The notes beneath the pieces were generated by a model that was given only the letters and a program-made list of their open reading frames with translations, was not told the origin of the DNA and did no database searches. The position numbers were made by a program, and so were the translations under genes. Shown here piece after piece: positions 1 to 6,640 of a stretch of 11,558 nt of DNA. The DNA comes from a bacterium. Its GTDB lineage: Bacteria; Hydrogenedentota; Hydrogenedentia; Hydrogenedentiales; SLHB01. The DNA lies in contig JAAEQP010001077.1 in assembly GCA_024231375.1 (NCBI GenBank), positions 1 to 11,558 on the forward strand. Reading direction: 5' to 3'. Numbering within the stretch: the stretch's first letter is position 1; each line of letters starts with the position of its first letter.

Positions 1-122
1 CGCATCTTGGCGCCCGGCTTGGCGGCTTGTGCCAAGGCCTGGGTCAAGGGTGCGGCGGTGAGAGCCGCCGCGCCAACGGCTGCGGACTGCCTCAGAAACT
101 CACGTCGTGTAGTGCGTGTCAT
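1..122 (-). CDS. N-terminus of a Tat-exported protein, cut by window edge
   Basis: Reading from the ATG at 122 down to base 1, the first residues are MTRTTRREFLRQSAAVGAAA, followed by a small-residue-rich stretch ending near ALAQAAKPGAKM. This is a textbook twin-arginine signal: an RREFL core, an alanine-rich hydrophobic stretch and a likely cleavage after an A-x-A site around residue 33. The start is supported by AAGGAG seven bases upstream (minus strand). The protein is therefore exported folded, usually with a cofactor or as a metal-dependent enzyme. Only 40 codons are present, so the catalytic family cannot be told; sulfatases, oxidoreductases and sugar-lactonase-like proteins with such leaders are common in this type of genome (known of the group, not visible here). 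Confidence 0.8.
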   Translation of the reverse strand, partial: MTRTTRREFLRQSAAVGAAALTAAPLTQALAQAAKPGAKM

Positions 123-199
123 GATCGTGCTCCTTGTCGATAGTCTTCCGCGGCGTGATTGCAGCCGGAATAGGGCTCGCAGGCCGCGACGGAAAGACT

Positions 200-228
200 A
201 CCTTAGCGCAGCCGCAACCGAATCGCAA
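200..228 (-). promoter_or_regulatory. possible sigma-70 promoter for the Tat protein gene
   Basis: On the minus strand TTGCGA (228-223) and TAAGGT (205-200) are separated by 17 bases, about 70 bases upstream of the ATG at 122. Both hexamers are only partial matches to consensus, so this is a weak prediction. Confidence 0.25.
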
Positions 229-320
229 CGTTCGGGCGCCGGGGGGACGCGAGCGGAGCGCCGTCGTACTTCGCCTGAGGTGGCAGCCGTGGCTCCGGGA
301 GGGTGTGCCCGCAAATGCAG

Positions 321-349
321 GAGGGGGAGGGGAACAACCCCTCCCCCTC
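321..349 (-). terminator. strong hairpin downstream of pseudopilin gene
   Basis: A perfect 12-bp stem (321-332 with 338-349, GAGGGGGAGGGG and its complement) closes a 5-base loop. It lies 52 bases beyond the pseudopilin stop on the minus strand. A smaller hairpin, GGCGGC-AGC-GCCGCC at 366-380, sits between the stop and this one. No long T tract follows, so it may act as a 3'-end stabiliser or a factor-assisted terminator rather than a classic intrinsic one. It also lies upstream of the Tat gene and would insulate it. Confidence 0.6.
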
Positions 350-400
350 AACGCGAATACTTCAGGGCGGCAGCGCCGCCTTGCCGTCACTCCAGAAGCA

Positions 401-1237
401 TCAACCCCAGCCGAGGATGGGAGCGACTTCCGTGTAGATAGCCTGAATCGTCAACCCAATAGGCCACACGCTATCGGACGGATACCGGACGAACGTCACG
501 TGACCGTCCATGAACAGGACGTTACAGCCGCCGGGGATGTGGTTGAACTCCTCGGGCGCCGCGTGAAAGATCTTGTCCCACATGACGGGGATGCTCGTCT
601 GTGCTTTCGCCGTTGCCGCCGCATTGTTGATGTCGGAAATCAAGAAACGCTCGATGCCTTCTCGGAGCCGATACGCCGTATCGCTGCCCATGTCCATGTC
701 TTCGTCGAACTTCGCCACCGTTGTCAGCGACCCGAAACCTCCGAGCAGATTCGGCGTGCTCAACATGTCTTCCTCGATGAGCCAACAGAAGTAGTTGTAG
801 CTCATGTCGGGGAAGCGGGGAAGGATCCTGCCATCATCGCAATTGCGCGTGTAGGAACCGTTGTTGCCGACACTCACCTCGTCGCGCGTCCTGGTCGCCA
901 TATCATCCGTGTCGGACGGACAGAACGTGATCATGACGTCGGTGAGATACTCGGGGAAGATGGAGGGCGCGTCCGGCATGAAGTACAGGTCGGGAAGGCT
1001 GTCCGCCGTGCACGTGCCTGATTCGTAGGGGATGCCGTTGGGGGGGAACAACTCGCCCTTCGATTCGTTGGCGTACATCTTGTACACCAGCCCCCACTGC
1101 TTCAGATTGTTTTGGCAACTCGCCCGCCGCGCCGCCTCGCGCGCCCGCGCAAGTGCCGGCAGTAGAATCGCCGCCAGAATCCCGATAATTGCAATGACGA
1201 CCAACAGTTCGATCAGCGTGAACCCTCTTCTCTGCAT
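401..1237 (-). CDS. type II secretion/pilin-like (DUF1559-type) pseudopilin
   Basis: A 278-residue prepilin-like protein. The N-terminus [20 protein letters not shown] is a canonical class III signal: prepilin peptidase would cut between Gly5 and Phe6, leaving a methylated Phe and the conserved Glu at mature position 5. Residues 6-29 form the hydrophobic polymerisation helix, followed by the usual [16 protein letters not shown] segment. The body is a large globular domain with several Cys (41, 76, 106, 133, 151, 238). Near the C-terminus is the signature H233[11 protein letters not shown]244-G245-HV typical of the DUF1559/H-X9-DG proteins that are highly expanded in Planctomycetota and relatives; here His and Asp-Gly are separated by ten residues. 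The start at 1237 was chosen over an upstream in-frame ATG (1351) because it opens the pilin signal directly and has GGGAG eight bases before it. The role of this family, as pseudopilin or surface protein, is not well established. Confidence 0.9.
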   Translation of the reverse strand: MQRRGFTLIELLVVIAIIGILAAILLPALARAREAARRASCQNNLKQWGLVYKMYANESKGELFPPNGIPYESGTCTADSLPDLYFMPDAPSIFPEYLTDVMITFCPSDTDDMATRTRDEVSVGNNGSYTRNCDDGRILPRFPDMSYNYFCWLIEEDMLSTPNLLGGFGSLTTVAKFDEDMDMGSDTAYRLREGIERFLISDINNAAATAKAQTSIPVMWDKIFHAAPEEFNHIPGGCNVLFMDGHVTFVRYPSDSVWPIGLTIQAIYTEVAPILGWG

Positions 1238-1401
1238 GGCTTCGTCTCCCTGATTTGCGTCTGCGGTTAACCGAGCGCGCCCGCAACCACTACCGGCACG
1301 TTGTCTACCACCTTGGACACAGAGATGACCAATGTCAAGGTCGCTGTTCACGAAATCCTTCCCAACATCCGAGGCGCGACTTCGGAAACGTCTCGTCGCG
1401 G

Positions 1402-1514
1402 TCGGGGTTTCCCCGAAAACGCCGGGACTGACCCCAGCGAGTCCGCCGCAGGCGGACGAAACGGGACTGTCCCTGGCCTCTTCCCGGGCTTCCCAAGCAA
1501 CGTGCGGACTTCTT
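1402..1514. repeat. intergenic mosaic repeat, copy A
   Basis: Lies in the divergent gap between the pseudopilin and acyltransferase genes. It contains the hairpins TCGGGG-TTT-CCCCGA (1402-1416) and GTCCGCC-GCA-GGCGGAC (1441-1457), the related motifs GGGACTGACCCC (1424-1435) and GGGACTGTCCC (1463-1473, a perfect odd palindrome), and a tail at 1467-1514. That tail matches 4945-4992 of copy B at 43 of 48 positions. The 14-mer AGTCCGCCGCAGGC (1440-1453) recurs exactly at 9299-9312 in copy C. The rest of the 1238-1628 gap shows no gene and no convincing promoter. Confidence 0.75.
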
Positions 1515-1628
1515 TGTCAGGGGCACCCCGATGCACAATCCTCCAACAAACTTGCACATCCCTGCCGCAATGTGGGATGAATGGGGCTCGAAGACCGGAC
1601 CGGAAGAACACGGGGAGCAGATTCCGCG

Positions 1629-2882
1629 ATGACCGATGAGACCGCACTTGCCTTCGACGCCGTTCGCGACGAGTTGGGCCTCGGCCCCGAGACCGATGCG
1701 TGGCGCGACTCGTGGCCTGAGTCGCAGGCGTCCTACGAGCCGGCGCGCAACGCCTTCCTGGCCCCAGAGACCGTCGAAGCCACCTGCGAATTCCTCGCCA
1801 TGGGGTCCGACGCCGCCCAGGCCTGCCACGAGGCCGCGGCAACCGTGCGCGCCAACGCGTGCCTTGCCCGCCTGGCGTGGCATTGCCGCACGCTGCTCAC
1901 CGGCGAAACGGCGCCTGAGGCCACCGCATGGCCCATGCTCCCCGACCACATCGCCGTCGCGCCCATGTTCTGGGCCGTGGTGGTGCTGTCGGCGGCGGAC
2001 TACACAAAGACGCTCCACAAGACACGAGGCATCGTGCAGGCAGTGACCGTAGACACACTCCAGGATCTCGAACTGTGGTTGGACGAGTACCGCGAACAGT
2101 CCGGCGTGTGGGGATTCGACAAGGCGGGTTGGCTCAAGAACCACGTGCGCGGCAACCTTGTGAGACTCGGACGGCTCCAATTCGAACTGGGCGTGTACCA
2201 CCTGCCGTTCCGGTTCTACCGAAACGCCGACGACGGGCGCGTCGTGGCGCTCGTCGACGAGGGCCTCGCGATCCGTGGGGACGGCCAGTTCGACGGGGCG
2301 GACGGGGTGGACGATCCCGACGTCTGGACGACGACCCTGTCCGACGGCGCGGACCGCGTCCGCGGTTACCCCGTGTCGCCGAAAGGACACGTGATCGGGG
2401 CTGCGGACGAATTGCCCACCACCGAATGGAAGCTGGTGCTTGCCCCGGGTGACGCAAAGCTGGGGGTTCATATCCCGCGCTTGGGACCCATGGCGCACGA
2501 CGCCTGCTTCGAGTCCTACCGCCAGGCGGCCGCGTTCTTCCCCGAGCACTTCCCGGAGCATTCCATCCGTGCCTACGACTGCCGGTCCTGGCTATTGGAC
2601 GCGCAATTGGCCGACTACCTGGACCACGGGTCGAACATCGTCCGGTTCCAGCGGGACTACTACCTGCTGCCGGCGCCCAATGCCAACGCCATGCAGACGT
2701 ACGAGCGCGTGTTCGGTTGGGACGTGACCGACCCCATGCCGCTGCCCGCCACCACCTCGCTGCAACGGCACATCCAAACGCACATCCGAAACGGTGGCTG
2801 CTGGCGCGATGCCTGCGGCGTCATCCTCCCGGACGATCTGCCCCACGGCCCGGCCCACTACCGCCGCACCGCACACGCCTAG
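1629..2882 (+). CDS. acyltransferase-domain protein (NAT_N plus GNAT-like C-terminal domain)
   Basis: A 417-residue soluble protein with no signal peptide or membrane helix. It resembles the family whose N-terminal half is an N-acyltransferase-like domain (about residues 5-160) and whose C-terminal half is a GNAT-like domain (about 160-350). Recognisable conserved segments are GNLVRLGRLQFELGVY (175-190), GYPVSPKGHV (246-255), VHIPRLGPM (280-288), and the stretch A301-FF..FPEH to C318-RSWLLD and SNIVRFQRDYYL (335-346). Members are annotated only as acyltransferase-domain proteins and the natural substrate is unknown to me. The ATG at 1629 is preferred over one at 1581 because GGGGAG lies 11 bases upstream and alignable sequence begins there, although the spacing is slightly long. 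It stands alone: divergent from the pseudopilin and convergent with the OmpA gene, with which it shares the 2883-2985 gap. Family assignment is from memory of conserved motifs. Confidence 0.75.
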   Translation: MTDETALAFDAVRDELGLGPETDAWRDSWPESQASYEPARNAFLAPETVEATCEFLAMGSDAAQACHEAAATVRANACLARLAWHCRTLLTGETAPEATAWPMLPDHIAVAPMFWAVVVLSAADYTKTLHKTRGIVQAVTVDTLQDLELWLDEYREQSGVWGFDKAGWLKNHVRGNLVRLGRLQFELGVYHLPFRFYRNADDGRVVALVDEGLAIRGDGQFDGADGVDDPDVWTTTLSDGADRVRGYPVSPKGHVIGAADELPTTEWKLVLAPGDAKLGVHIPRLGPMAHDACFESYRQAAAFFPEHFPEHSIRAYDCRSWLLDAQLADYLDHGSNIVRFQRDYYLLPAPNANAMQTYERVFGWDVTDPMPLPATTSLQRHIQTHIRNGGCWRDACGVILPDDLPHGPAHYRRTAHA

Positions 2883-2928
2883 GCCTCCGGGTAACCGTCC
2901 ATTGTCAGCCCCACACCCACACAAAGAA

Positions 2929-2968
2929 AACCGGGGGAACCCCTGCATACGCAGCGATTCCCCCGGTT
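2929..2968 (-). terminator. intrinsic terminator of the OmpA-family gene (possibly bidirectional)
   Basis: An 11-bp perfect stem AACCGGGGGAA/TTCCCCCGGTT (2929-2939 with 2958-2968) has a smaller CTGC-ATAC-GCAG hairpin (2943-2954) stacked in its loop. Read on the minus strand it begins 18 bases after the OmpA stop and is followed by TTTTCTTTG, a fair U-tract. It lies between two convergent genes and could also stop transcripts of the acyltransferase gene, although no T run follows on the plus strand. Confidence 0.8.
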
Positions 2969-2985
2969 GGTCTCTCGGTCCGACC

Positions 2986-3594
2986 CTACTTGAAGCAGAC
3001 GACGACTACGGCGCGGCGGTTGATTTCGCGCTTGGCTTCGTCCTTGGTAACGCGCTTGGACTCGCCAAAGGTCTTGGTGGCGATGCGGTCGGCCTTGATG
3101 CCGTTCTTAACGAGGAACCTCTTGACGGCCTCGGCGCGGCGTTTGCCGAGCTTCACGTTATAGTCGTCCTCGGCCAGGTCGCAGCAATGACCTTCGATAA
3201 CCACCTTCTTGCCCGCGTTCTTCTTCATGTAGGCCAGCACCTGTTTGGCAATCGCGATGCCGTCGGGACGCAGCACGGCCTTGTCGAGGTCGAACAGGAT
3301 AGGCTTGAACTTGGGCGGTGCGGCCTTCTTCACGGCCTTCGCCGGGATGGCGGCCTTCTCGAAGGGGATGTAGTTGCCGAAGGATCGATTCGTGTGCCCC
3401 CACCACACGTCGCCCGCGGCCTTGAATTCGGTGCAGGTCTCGATCTTCTTGGCCTTGCAGCGGAACGCCGGCTGCTGTTCGCACGCCTTCTCGTCGGAAC
3501 CTGCGCACTTGGCGCATGCGGCCGACGGCAGCGCGACGGCGAGCATTACGGCGAACGCCAAGGCGCATAGAGCAAATCGTGTTGTGGCGGTCAT
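2986..3594 (-). CDS. OmpA/Pal-family periplasmic protein
   Basis: A 202-residue exported protein. Residues 1-28 form a Sec signal (MTATTR, hydrophobic core, then SAACA), probably cut by signal peptidase I; SAAC27 is a poor lipobox. Residues 30-56 are cysteine-rich (C30, C38, C46, C54), followed by a basic/proline linker. The OmpA C-terminal peptidoglycan-binding domain spans about 98-200: FDLDKAVLRPDG, VVIEGHCCDLAEDDYN (132-146), LGKRRAEAVKRFLVKNGI and a terminal NRRAVVVV. The alignment to Pal is clear (GHADERGTPEYN in Pal against GHCCDLAEDDYN here), but the Asp normally after GH-x is Cys138 and an Asp follows it. It likely anchors or spaces the envelope by binding peptidoglycan. The start at 3594 has AAGGAGG five to six bases upstream; an upstream in-frame ATG at 3696 would place the signal peptide internally. 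Confidence 0.87.
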   Translation of the reverse strand: MTATTRFALCALAFAVMLAVALPSAACAKCAGSDEKACEQQPAFRCKAKKIETCTEFKAAGDVWWGHTNRSFGNYIPFEKAAIPAKAVKKAAPPKFKPILFDLDKAVLRPDGIAIAKQVLAYMKKNAGKKVVIEGHCCDLAEDDYNVKLGKRRAEAVKRFLVKNGIKADRIATKTFGESKRVTKDEAKREINRRAVVVVCFK

Positions 3595-3608
3595 GGTCGC
3601 CTCCTTGT

Positions 3609-3625
3609 GCGGCGCAACGCGCCGC
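3609..3625 (-). promoter_or_regulatory. 5'-UTR hairpin before the OmpA-family start
   Basis: GCGGCGC-AAC-GCGCCGC, a perfect 7-bp stem with a three-base loop, lies in the predicted leader directly upstream of the Shine-Dalgarno sequence (3600-3606). It could stabilise the mRNA 5' end or modulate ribosome access. The function is inferred from position only. Confidence 0.4.
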
Positions 3626-3654
3626 GGGTCCTCCAATCCGCATTGTGCTGGTTG

Positions 3655-3660
3655 ATTATA
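3655..3660 (-). promoter_or_regulatory. -10 element of the OmpA-family gene promoter
   Basis: A perfect TATAAT on the minus strand, predicting transcription start near 3648 and a leader of about 54 bases. No good -35 hexamer sits 16-18 bases upstream; the region there is A/T-rich (GGAAAAATT), which could be an UP-like or activator-assisted context. Confidence 0.55.
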
Positions 3661-3769
3661 CTCATGGAGGGGACAATTTTTCCACAGTTTTCTCATGCGG
3701 ATGGGTCAAGACCCGACCGGAGATCGACGTAACCTCCTGCAAAACGGAACAGAAAGTCGGATGTATCTG

Positions 3770-3798
3770 TTGACAACCCGCGGACGGGGGTCTATGCT
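3770..3798 (+). promoter_or_regulatory. sigma-70 promoter of the TPR protein gene
   Basis: A perfect -35 TTGACA (3770-3775), a 17-base spacer and the -10 TATGCT (3793-3798, four of six consensus bases). Transcription would start near 3805, giving a leader of about 90 bases before the ATG at 3897. It is divergent from the OmpA promoter about 110 bases away. Confidence 0.75.
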
Positions 3799-3896
3799 TA
3801 ACCAGATAGTTCAGCCTGGACAGTGTGCTAACGAAAGCCGGGGGGTTGCGTGGGATCGACCCGCGCGCACCAGGCAAATCGGAAAGGACCTGTGGG

Positions 3897-4748
3897 ATGG
3901 GGAAGCCGCTTTCGACTCTCGGCATCGTGGCGCTGATGTGCGCCGCTCTGTGCTCCGCCCCTGCATTCGCGGAGCTTAACCTTTGGGTTTCGTACCACTA
4001 TGCGGGCGAAGACTCGTATTCGGCGGCCGACTACGCCGATGCGGAGCAACTCCTGCTCGAGGCGGGCCCGGAGTCCCGGTACGATCACCGGGACGCCTAT
4101 GCCTTGAATGCCTTGGGTATGACATACGCCGCCCGGGGCAGTTTCGACGCAGCGGAGAAGTGTTATCTGTGCGCATTGCGCCTGCTCGAGAAATCAATGG
4201 GTAAACGTTCGCGCGACATCCCGATGGTTCTCAACAATCTCGCCGATCTCTACTTCATCGCGGGCGACGCCGACCGTTCGGAACCCCTGTTTCGCCGAGC
4301 GTTGGACATCAACGAACGCGACCAGAGGAACATCGAAGTCTGCCGCAGCCTCAACGGCATGGCCCTGCTCCACAACAGCCGCGGCGAGATCGTGCAGGCC
4401 GAAAAACTCCTGCTCCGCGCCATCAAGATCCATGAGGCCTCAAAACGCCGTGAACACCCCCACCTGGCCACGGCCCTGGTGAACCTTGCGGTGATGTACA
4501 TGAACGAAGGCAAATGCTGCTGCAAGGTAGAGGCCCTTCTCGACCGCGCCGCCTTCATCCAGGGGCGCTCCCTGAAGCCCTGTCACCCCGATGTGGCCAT
4601 ACGGCTCCACGTGCTCGCAGGGCTCCTGGTGAAGACCGAACGGATTGACGAAGCGCGCGAAGTACAAGCCCGTGCCGAGGCCTTGCAGAAGAAACAGGCA
4701 GACAAGAATCCGCTCACACCGGCGGGCGAGGCTCCAATTTGCCAGTAG
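3897..4748 (+). CDS. exported tetratricopeptide-repeat protein
   Basis: A 283-residue protein with a Sec signal peptide (residues 1-25, cut after APAFA), then five TPR-like helical pairs at roughly 66-99, 108-141, 150-183, 191-225 and 234-266. Typical TPR positions are seen in ALNALGMTYAARGSFDAAEK, VLNNLADLYFIAGDADRSEP and ALVNLAVMYMNEGK. The repeats are about 42 residues apart, as in kinesin-light-chain-like (TPR_12) proteins. TPR arrays bind proteins, so this is probably a periplasmic scaffold; the partner is unknown. A cysteine triplet (C207-C209) and other Cys are unusual for a short TPR protein. The start at 3897 has GGAAAGGA eight bases upstream and opens the signal peptide; an earlier in-frame ATG at 3825 does not. 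A terminator follows, so it is monocistronic. Divergent from the OmpA-family gene; a shared envelope role is possible but unproven. Confidence 0.87.
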   Translation: MGKPLSTLGIVALMCAALCSAPAFAELNLWVSYHYAGEDSYSAADYADAEQLLLEAGPESRYDHRDAYALNALGMTYAARGSFDAAEKCYLCALRLLEKSMGKRSRDIPMVLNNLADLYFIAGDADRSEPLFRRALDINERDQRNIEVCRSLNGMALLHNSRGEIVQAEKLLLRAIKIHEASKRREHPHLATALVNLAVMYMNEGKCCCKVEALLDRAAFIQGRSLKPCHPDVAIRLHVLAGLLVKTERIDEAREVQARAEALQKKQADKNPLTPAGEAPICQ

Positions 4749-4774
4749 CGGTATCGTGCTGGCGTTGACCGTTT

Positions 4775-4820
4775 AGCGGGAGAACCTTGACAGCGGAAGG
4801 GGTTCTCCCGCTTCCCTTTT
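4775..4820 (+). terminator. intrinsic terminator of the TPR gene
   Basis: A 12-bp perfect stem AGCGGGAGAACC/GGTTCTCCCGCT (4775-4786 with 4801-4812), a 14-base loop, then TCCCTTTTG as a U-rich tail. It lies 26 bases after the stop codon. Confidence 0.85.
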
Positions 4821-4869
4821 GTCAAACGAAACGGGAAAGTCACCGTCCACGGCGCGACGACCTGCCCCT

Positions 4870-5010
4870 GAAACAGAAGCGACAAACGGGGACTGCCAAG
4901 CTCTTGCGTCCCATTATTGACCTTCTCAGGGCAACAATGGGTGGCTGTCCCTGGCCTTTTCGCGGGCTTCGCAAACAACTTGCGGACTTCTTCAACGGCC
5001 CCGCTGCCCC
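4870..5010. repeat. intergenic mosaic repeat, copy B
   Basis: Lies in the convergent gap between the TPR gene and waaF. The core 4870-4951 is identical to 9362-9443 except for one base (A4920 against C9412). The core folds as an outer stem GGGACTGCCA/TGGCTGTCCC, a one-sided bulge, and an inner 14-bp stem CCCATTATTGACCT/AGGGCAACAATGGG. The tail 4945-4992 matches copy A at 43 of 48 positions and contains the small stem CGCAA-ACAAC-TTGCG (4970-4984). Positions 4985-5010 match 9476-9501 of copy C at 23 of 26. Confidence 0.85.
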
Positions 5011-5183
5011 CCGCTTGTCGCGGGCTACGTGCCACGACCGCCCAGTCACCAGCTCCCCCGACCGAACCGACCCATAGGTTCTGTCGGTCCCATACGCCCC
5101 ATCTCCCGAGTCGATCTTCATAGGGTGTGTCGAGTCCGCCGGAGGCCGGGCGATCACGCACCATTCCGGCCAACCGCCCCTCC
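5011..5183. other. gene-free stretch after repeat copy B
   Basis: No ORF with a ribosome site or recognisable protein is seen. It carries AGTCCGCCGGAGGC (5133-5146), one base different from the module in copies A and C, and CGCGGGCTAC (5019-5028), also present in copy C at 9452-9461. This suggests further repeat debris. A short imperfect duplication, CGACCCATAGGT / CGGTCCCATACG (about 5066-5100), is also visible. Confidence 0.5.
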
Positions 5184-6206
5184 CTACACAGGCAAATACC
5201 TCAACACGGCCTCCACCACCCGCTCGGGCGGAATCCCCGTCATGCACCGGTGGTCCTCCACCTCGCAGACGGGTTTCTGGCACGGACCGCAATCCACGTC
5301 GATGCGCACCACTTCACCCTTTTCGTAGGGTCCACCCGAATAACGCGGTGATGTCGATCCCATGATGCACACCGTAGGCACCTTGAACGCCACGCCCACG
5401 TGACGCGGCCCGGAATCGTTGCACACCAGCAGGTCGAGTTGTGAGATGGTCGCCTTCAACGTGTCGATGGTGGGATTCCCGTCGTCGCATCGGACGATGC
5501 GTGTCCTCGCCGTCTCCATGATCGTGTCGCGCGTGCCTTCCTCGCCCGGCCCCGTCAACAGCACACAGCGCGCGCCTACCTTCTCCGCGAGCGCGTCGGC
5601 AACCGCCGCGAACCGTTCCGGTGGCCACTGCTTGCTGGGTCCGAATGCGGCGCCTGCCGCGAACCCCACCAGCGGTCCTTCCCCATTCATGTGGGTGCGC
5701 ACCCGCTCAACAACGTCCGGCCGGGCCGTGAGTTCGAGTCCTTCGCCATCGTCCTCGCACCCCAGAGCGGCCACCAAATCAAGATACTCCCGGCCCATGT
5801 AGATCGGGACGATTCGGCCTTCCTCGCGATACGGTTCGACCCGATCCGTCAGCAACGCCCAACGGCCGCCCCGGTCGTAGCCCAGACGCCGCTGCGCACC
5901 GGTCAGCCGAGCCAACAACGCAGCGCGCACGGAGTGGGGGAACAGGACGGCCATGTCGGGCTTGGGATGCCGAAGGCCCAAGGCGGTTCGCATCATGGCC
6001 GCAAAGCCCGGACGGGCCGGCACGGTGACAAACCGGTCGATGTAGGGCAGGCCGTCAAGAAGCGCGCAACCGGTTCCGCGGCCGACAATCGTCAGTCGGG
6101 CCTCGGGGAAACGCTTGTGCAGTACGCGCAGGGCGGGTGTGCACATGACAATGTCCCCAACCCAGTTGGGGATGAGGACGATCAGGTTCTCCACCGAGTC
6201 GGTCAC
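5184..6206 (-). CDS. waaF: glycosyltransferase family 9, LPS heptosyltransferase II-like
   Basis: A 340-residue GT-B enzyme of family GT9. WaaF transfers the second L-glycero-D-manno-heptose from ADP-heptose to the inner core of lipopolysaccharide at the cytoplasmic face. Visible marks are the N-terminal LIPNWVGDIVMCTPALRVLH (11-30, with Asp18 at the catalytic base position), GFAAGAAFGPSKQWPPERFA (181-200, with Lys192 in the nucleotide-binding half), VCNDSGPRHVGVAFKVP (261-277) and the C-terminal cysteine cluster C306-GPC-QKPVC-EVEDHRCM. This cluster and the length fit heptosyltransferase II better than WaaC or WaaQ. Start: GTG at 6206, whose bases overlap the stop of the upstream membrane-protein gene (GTGA), with GAGG just upstream, so translation is probably coupled. 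A second in-frame GTG at 6194 is a less likely start. An O-antigen or other heptose acceptor cannot be excluded. Confidence 0.9.
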   Translation of the reverse strand: MTDSVENLIVLIPNWVGDIVMCTPALRVLHKRFPEARLTIVGRGTGCALLDGLPYIDRFVTVPARPGFAAMMRTALGLRHPKPDMAVLFPHSVRAALLARLTGAQRRLGYDRGGRWALLTDRVEPYREEGRIVPIYMGREYLDLVAALGCEDDGEGLELTARPDVVERVRTHMNGEGPLVGFAAGAAFGPSKQWPPERFAAVADALAEKVGARCVLLTGPGEEGTRDTIMETARTRIVRCDDGNPTIDTLKATISQLDLLVCNDSGPRHVGVAFKVPTVCIMGSTSPRYSGGPYEKGEVVRIDVDCGPCQKPVCEVEDHRCMTGIPPERVVEAVLRYLPV

Positions 6207-6565
6207 GGTTCCTCGCGGCGGTCGGCGACCTTCTGCCCGAGTTCTTCCATGAACTCCCGATCCCCCAACGTGGCTTGGAACACGCGCTCGCGATCCCTGA
6301 AATGGTCGCGCGCGATCTCCACCAGATCGACGACGGCGCGATAAAGAACGGCGAAGAAGAACAGAAACAACAGGATCAGCACCCACGCGAAGCGGTGTGG
6401 GTTGTGACGGACGTTGACTATCTGCGTGCTCAACAACATGACGATAAATATGGCGAAAACCAGGTAGAAGCTGACGGTGTGCGAGGCCAGAATCCGCCTG
6501 TATGCGGAGCACACGTGCATCCACAGCGTCTTGGGCGGTTTGTATGGACTCGAATCAGGGCTCAT
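6203..6565 (-). CDS. small two-helix membrane protein, co-transcribed with waaF
   Basis: A 120-residue protein I do not recognise. Two hydrophobic segments are clear: about 32-49 (VSFYLVFAIFIVMLLSTQ) and about 59-77 (FAWVLILLFLFFFAVLY), joined by a short basic loop (NVRHNPHRF). The C-terminal 40 residues are charged and probably helical (RDHFRDRERVFQATLGDREF). The ATG at 6565 is chosen because a TATAAT -10 box lies at 6594-6599, within the longer ORF that begins at 6616; starting upstream would put codons before the mRNA start. TGGAA about eight bases upstream is a weak ribosome site. Its stop overlaps the waaF GTG, so it probably acts in envelope or LPS assembly; this is inferred from coupling only. 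Confidence 0.75.
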   Translation of the reverse strand: MSPDSSPYKPPKTLWMHVCSAYRRILASHTVSFYLVFAIFIVMLLSTQIVNVRHNPHRFAWVLILLFLFFFAVLYRAVVDLVEIARDHFRDRERVFQATLGDREFMEELGQKVADRREEP

Positions 6566-6593
6566 ATGCGCATTCCAGTCTGTTACCACAATG

Positions 6594-6602
6594 ATTATAA
6601 CA
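6594..6602 (-). promoter_or_regulatory. extended -10 promoter of the membrane protein-waaF operon
   Basis: Minus strand TGTTATAAT, a perfect extended -10 element (TGnTATAAT). No recognisable -35, which such promoters can lack. Transcription would start near 6587, leaving a leader of about 22 bases before the ATG at 6565. Confidence 0.65.
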
Positions 6603-6623
6603 GACGCGGCGCGCATCGCGCGG

Positions 6624-6640
6624 CCCTACGACGCGTAGGG
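6624..6640 (-). terminator. hairpin at the 3' end of the FmdB-type gene
   Basis: CCCTACG-ACG-CGTAGGG, a perfect 7-bp stem overlapping the last codons and stop of the zinc ribbon gene. No T tract follows, so termination here is only plausible; it also lies just upstream of the next operon's promoter. Confidence 0.4.

Noticed and set aside
134..1021. Long plus-strand ORF of 295 codons opposite the pseudopilin gene
   Set aside because: Antisense shadow: high-GC third positions of the real minus-strand gene keep this frame open; composition is Arg/Val/His-rich with no domain and no ribosome site.
1310..1338. Perfect TTGACA on the minus strand (1338-1333) upstream of the pseudopilin
   Set aside because: No acceptable -10 hexamer at 16-18 bases (CAAGGT, AAGGTG, CCAAGG), so not called a promoter.
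1335..2561. 408-codon minus-strand ORF across the acyltransferase gene
   Set aside because: Antisense to a gene with clear family motifs and crosses repeat copy A; no recognisable domain.
5066..5100. Short CCCATA-containing imperfect duplication
   Set aside because: Only two degenerate units; too little to call a tandem repeat or CRISPR-like array.
4840..5292. ORFs running through repeat copy B
   Set aside because: They span the non-coding repeat and the end of waaF in the wrong frame, lack ribosome sites and have no domain.
5279..5296. TGGCACG-like half of a sigma-54 promoter inside waaF
   Set aside because: The GC doublet is at the wrong spacing (eight rather than ten bases) and the site lies within a coding region.
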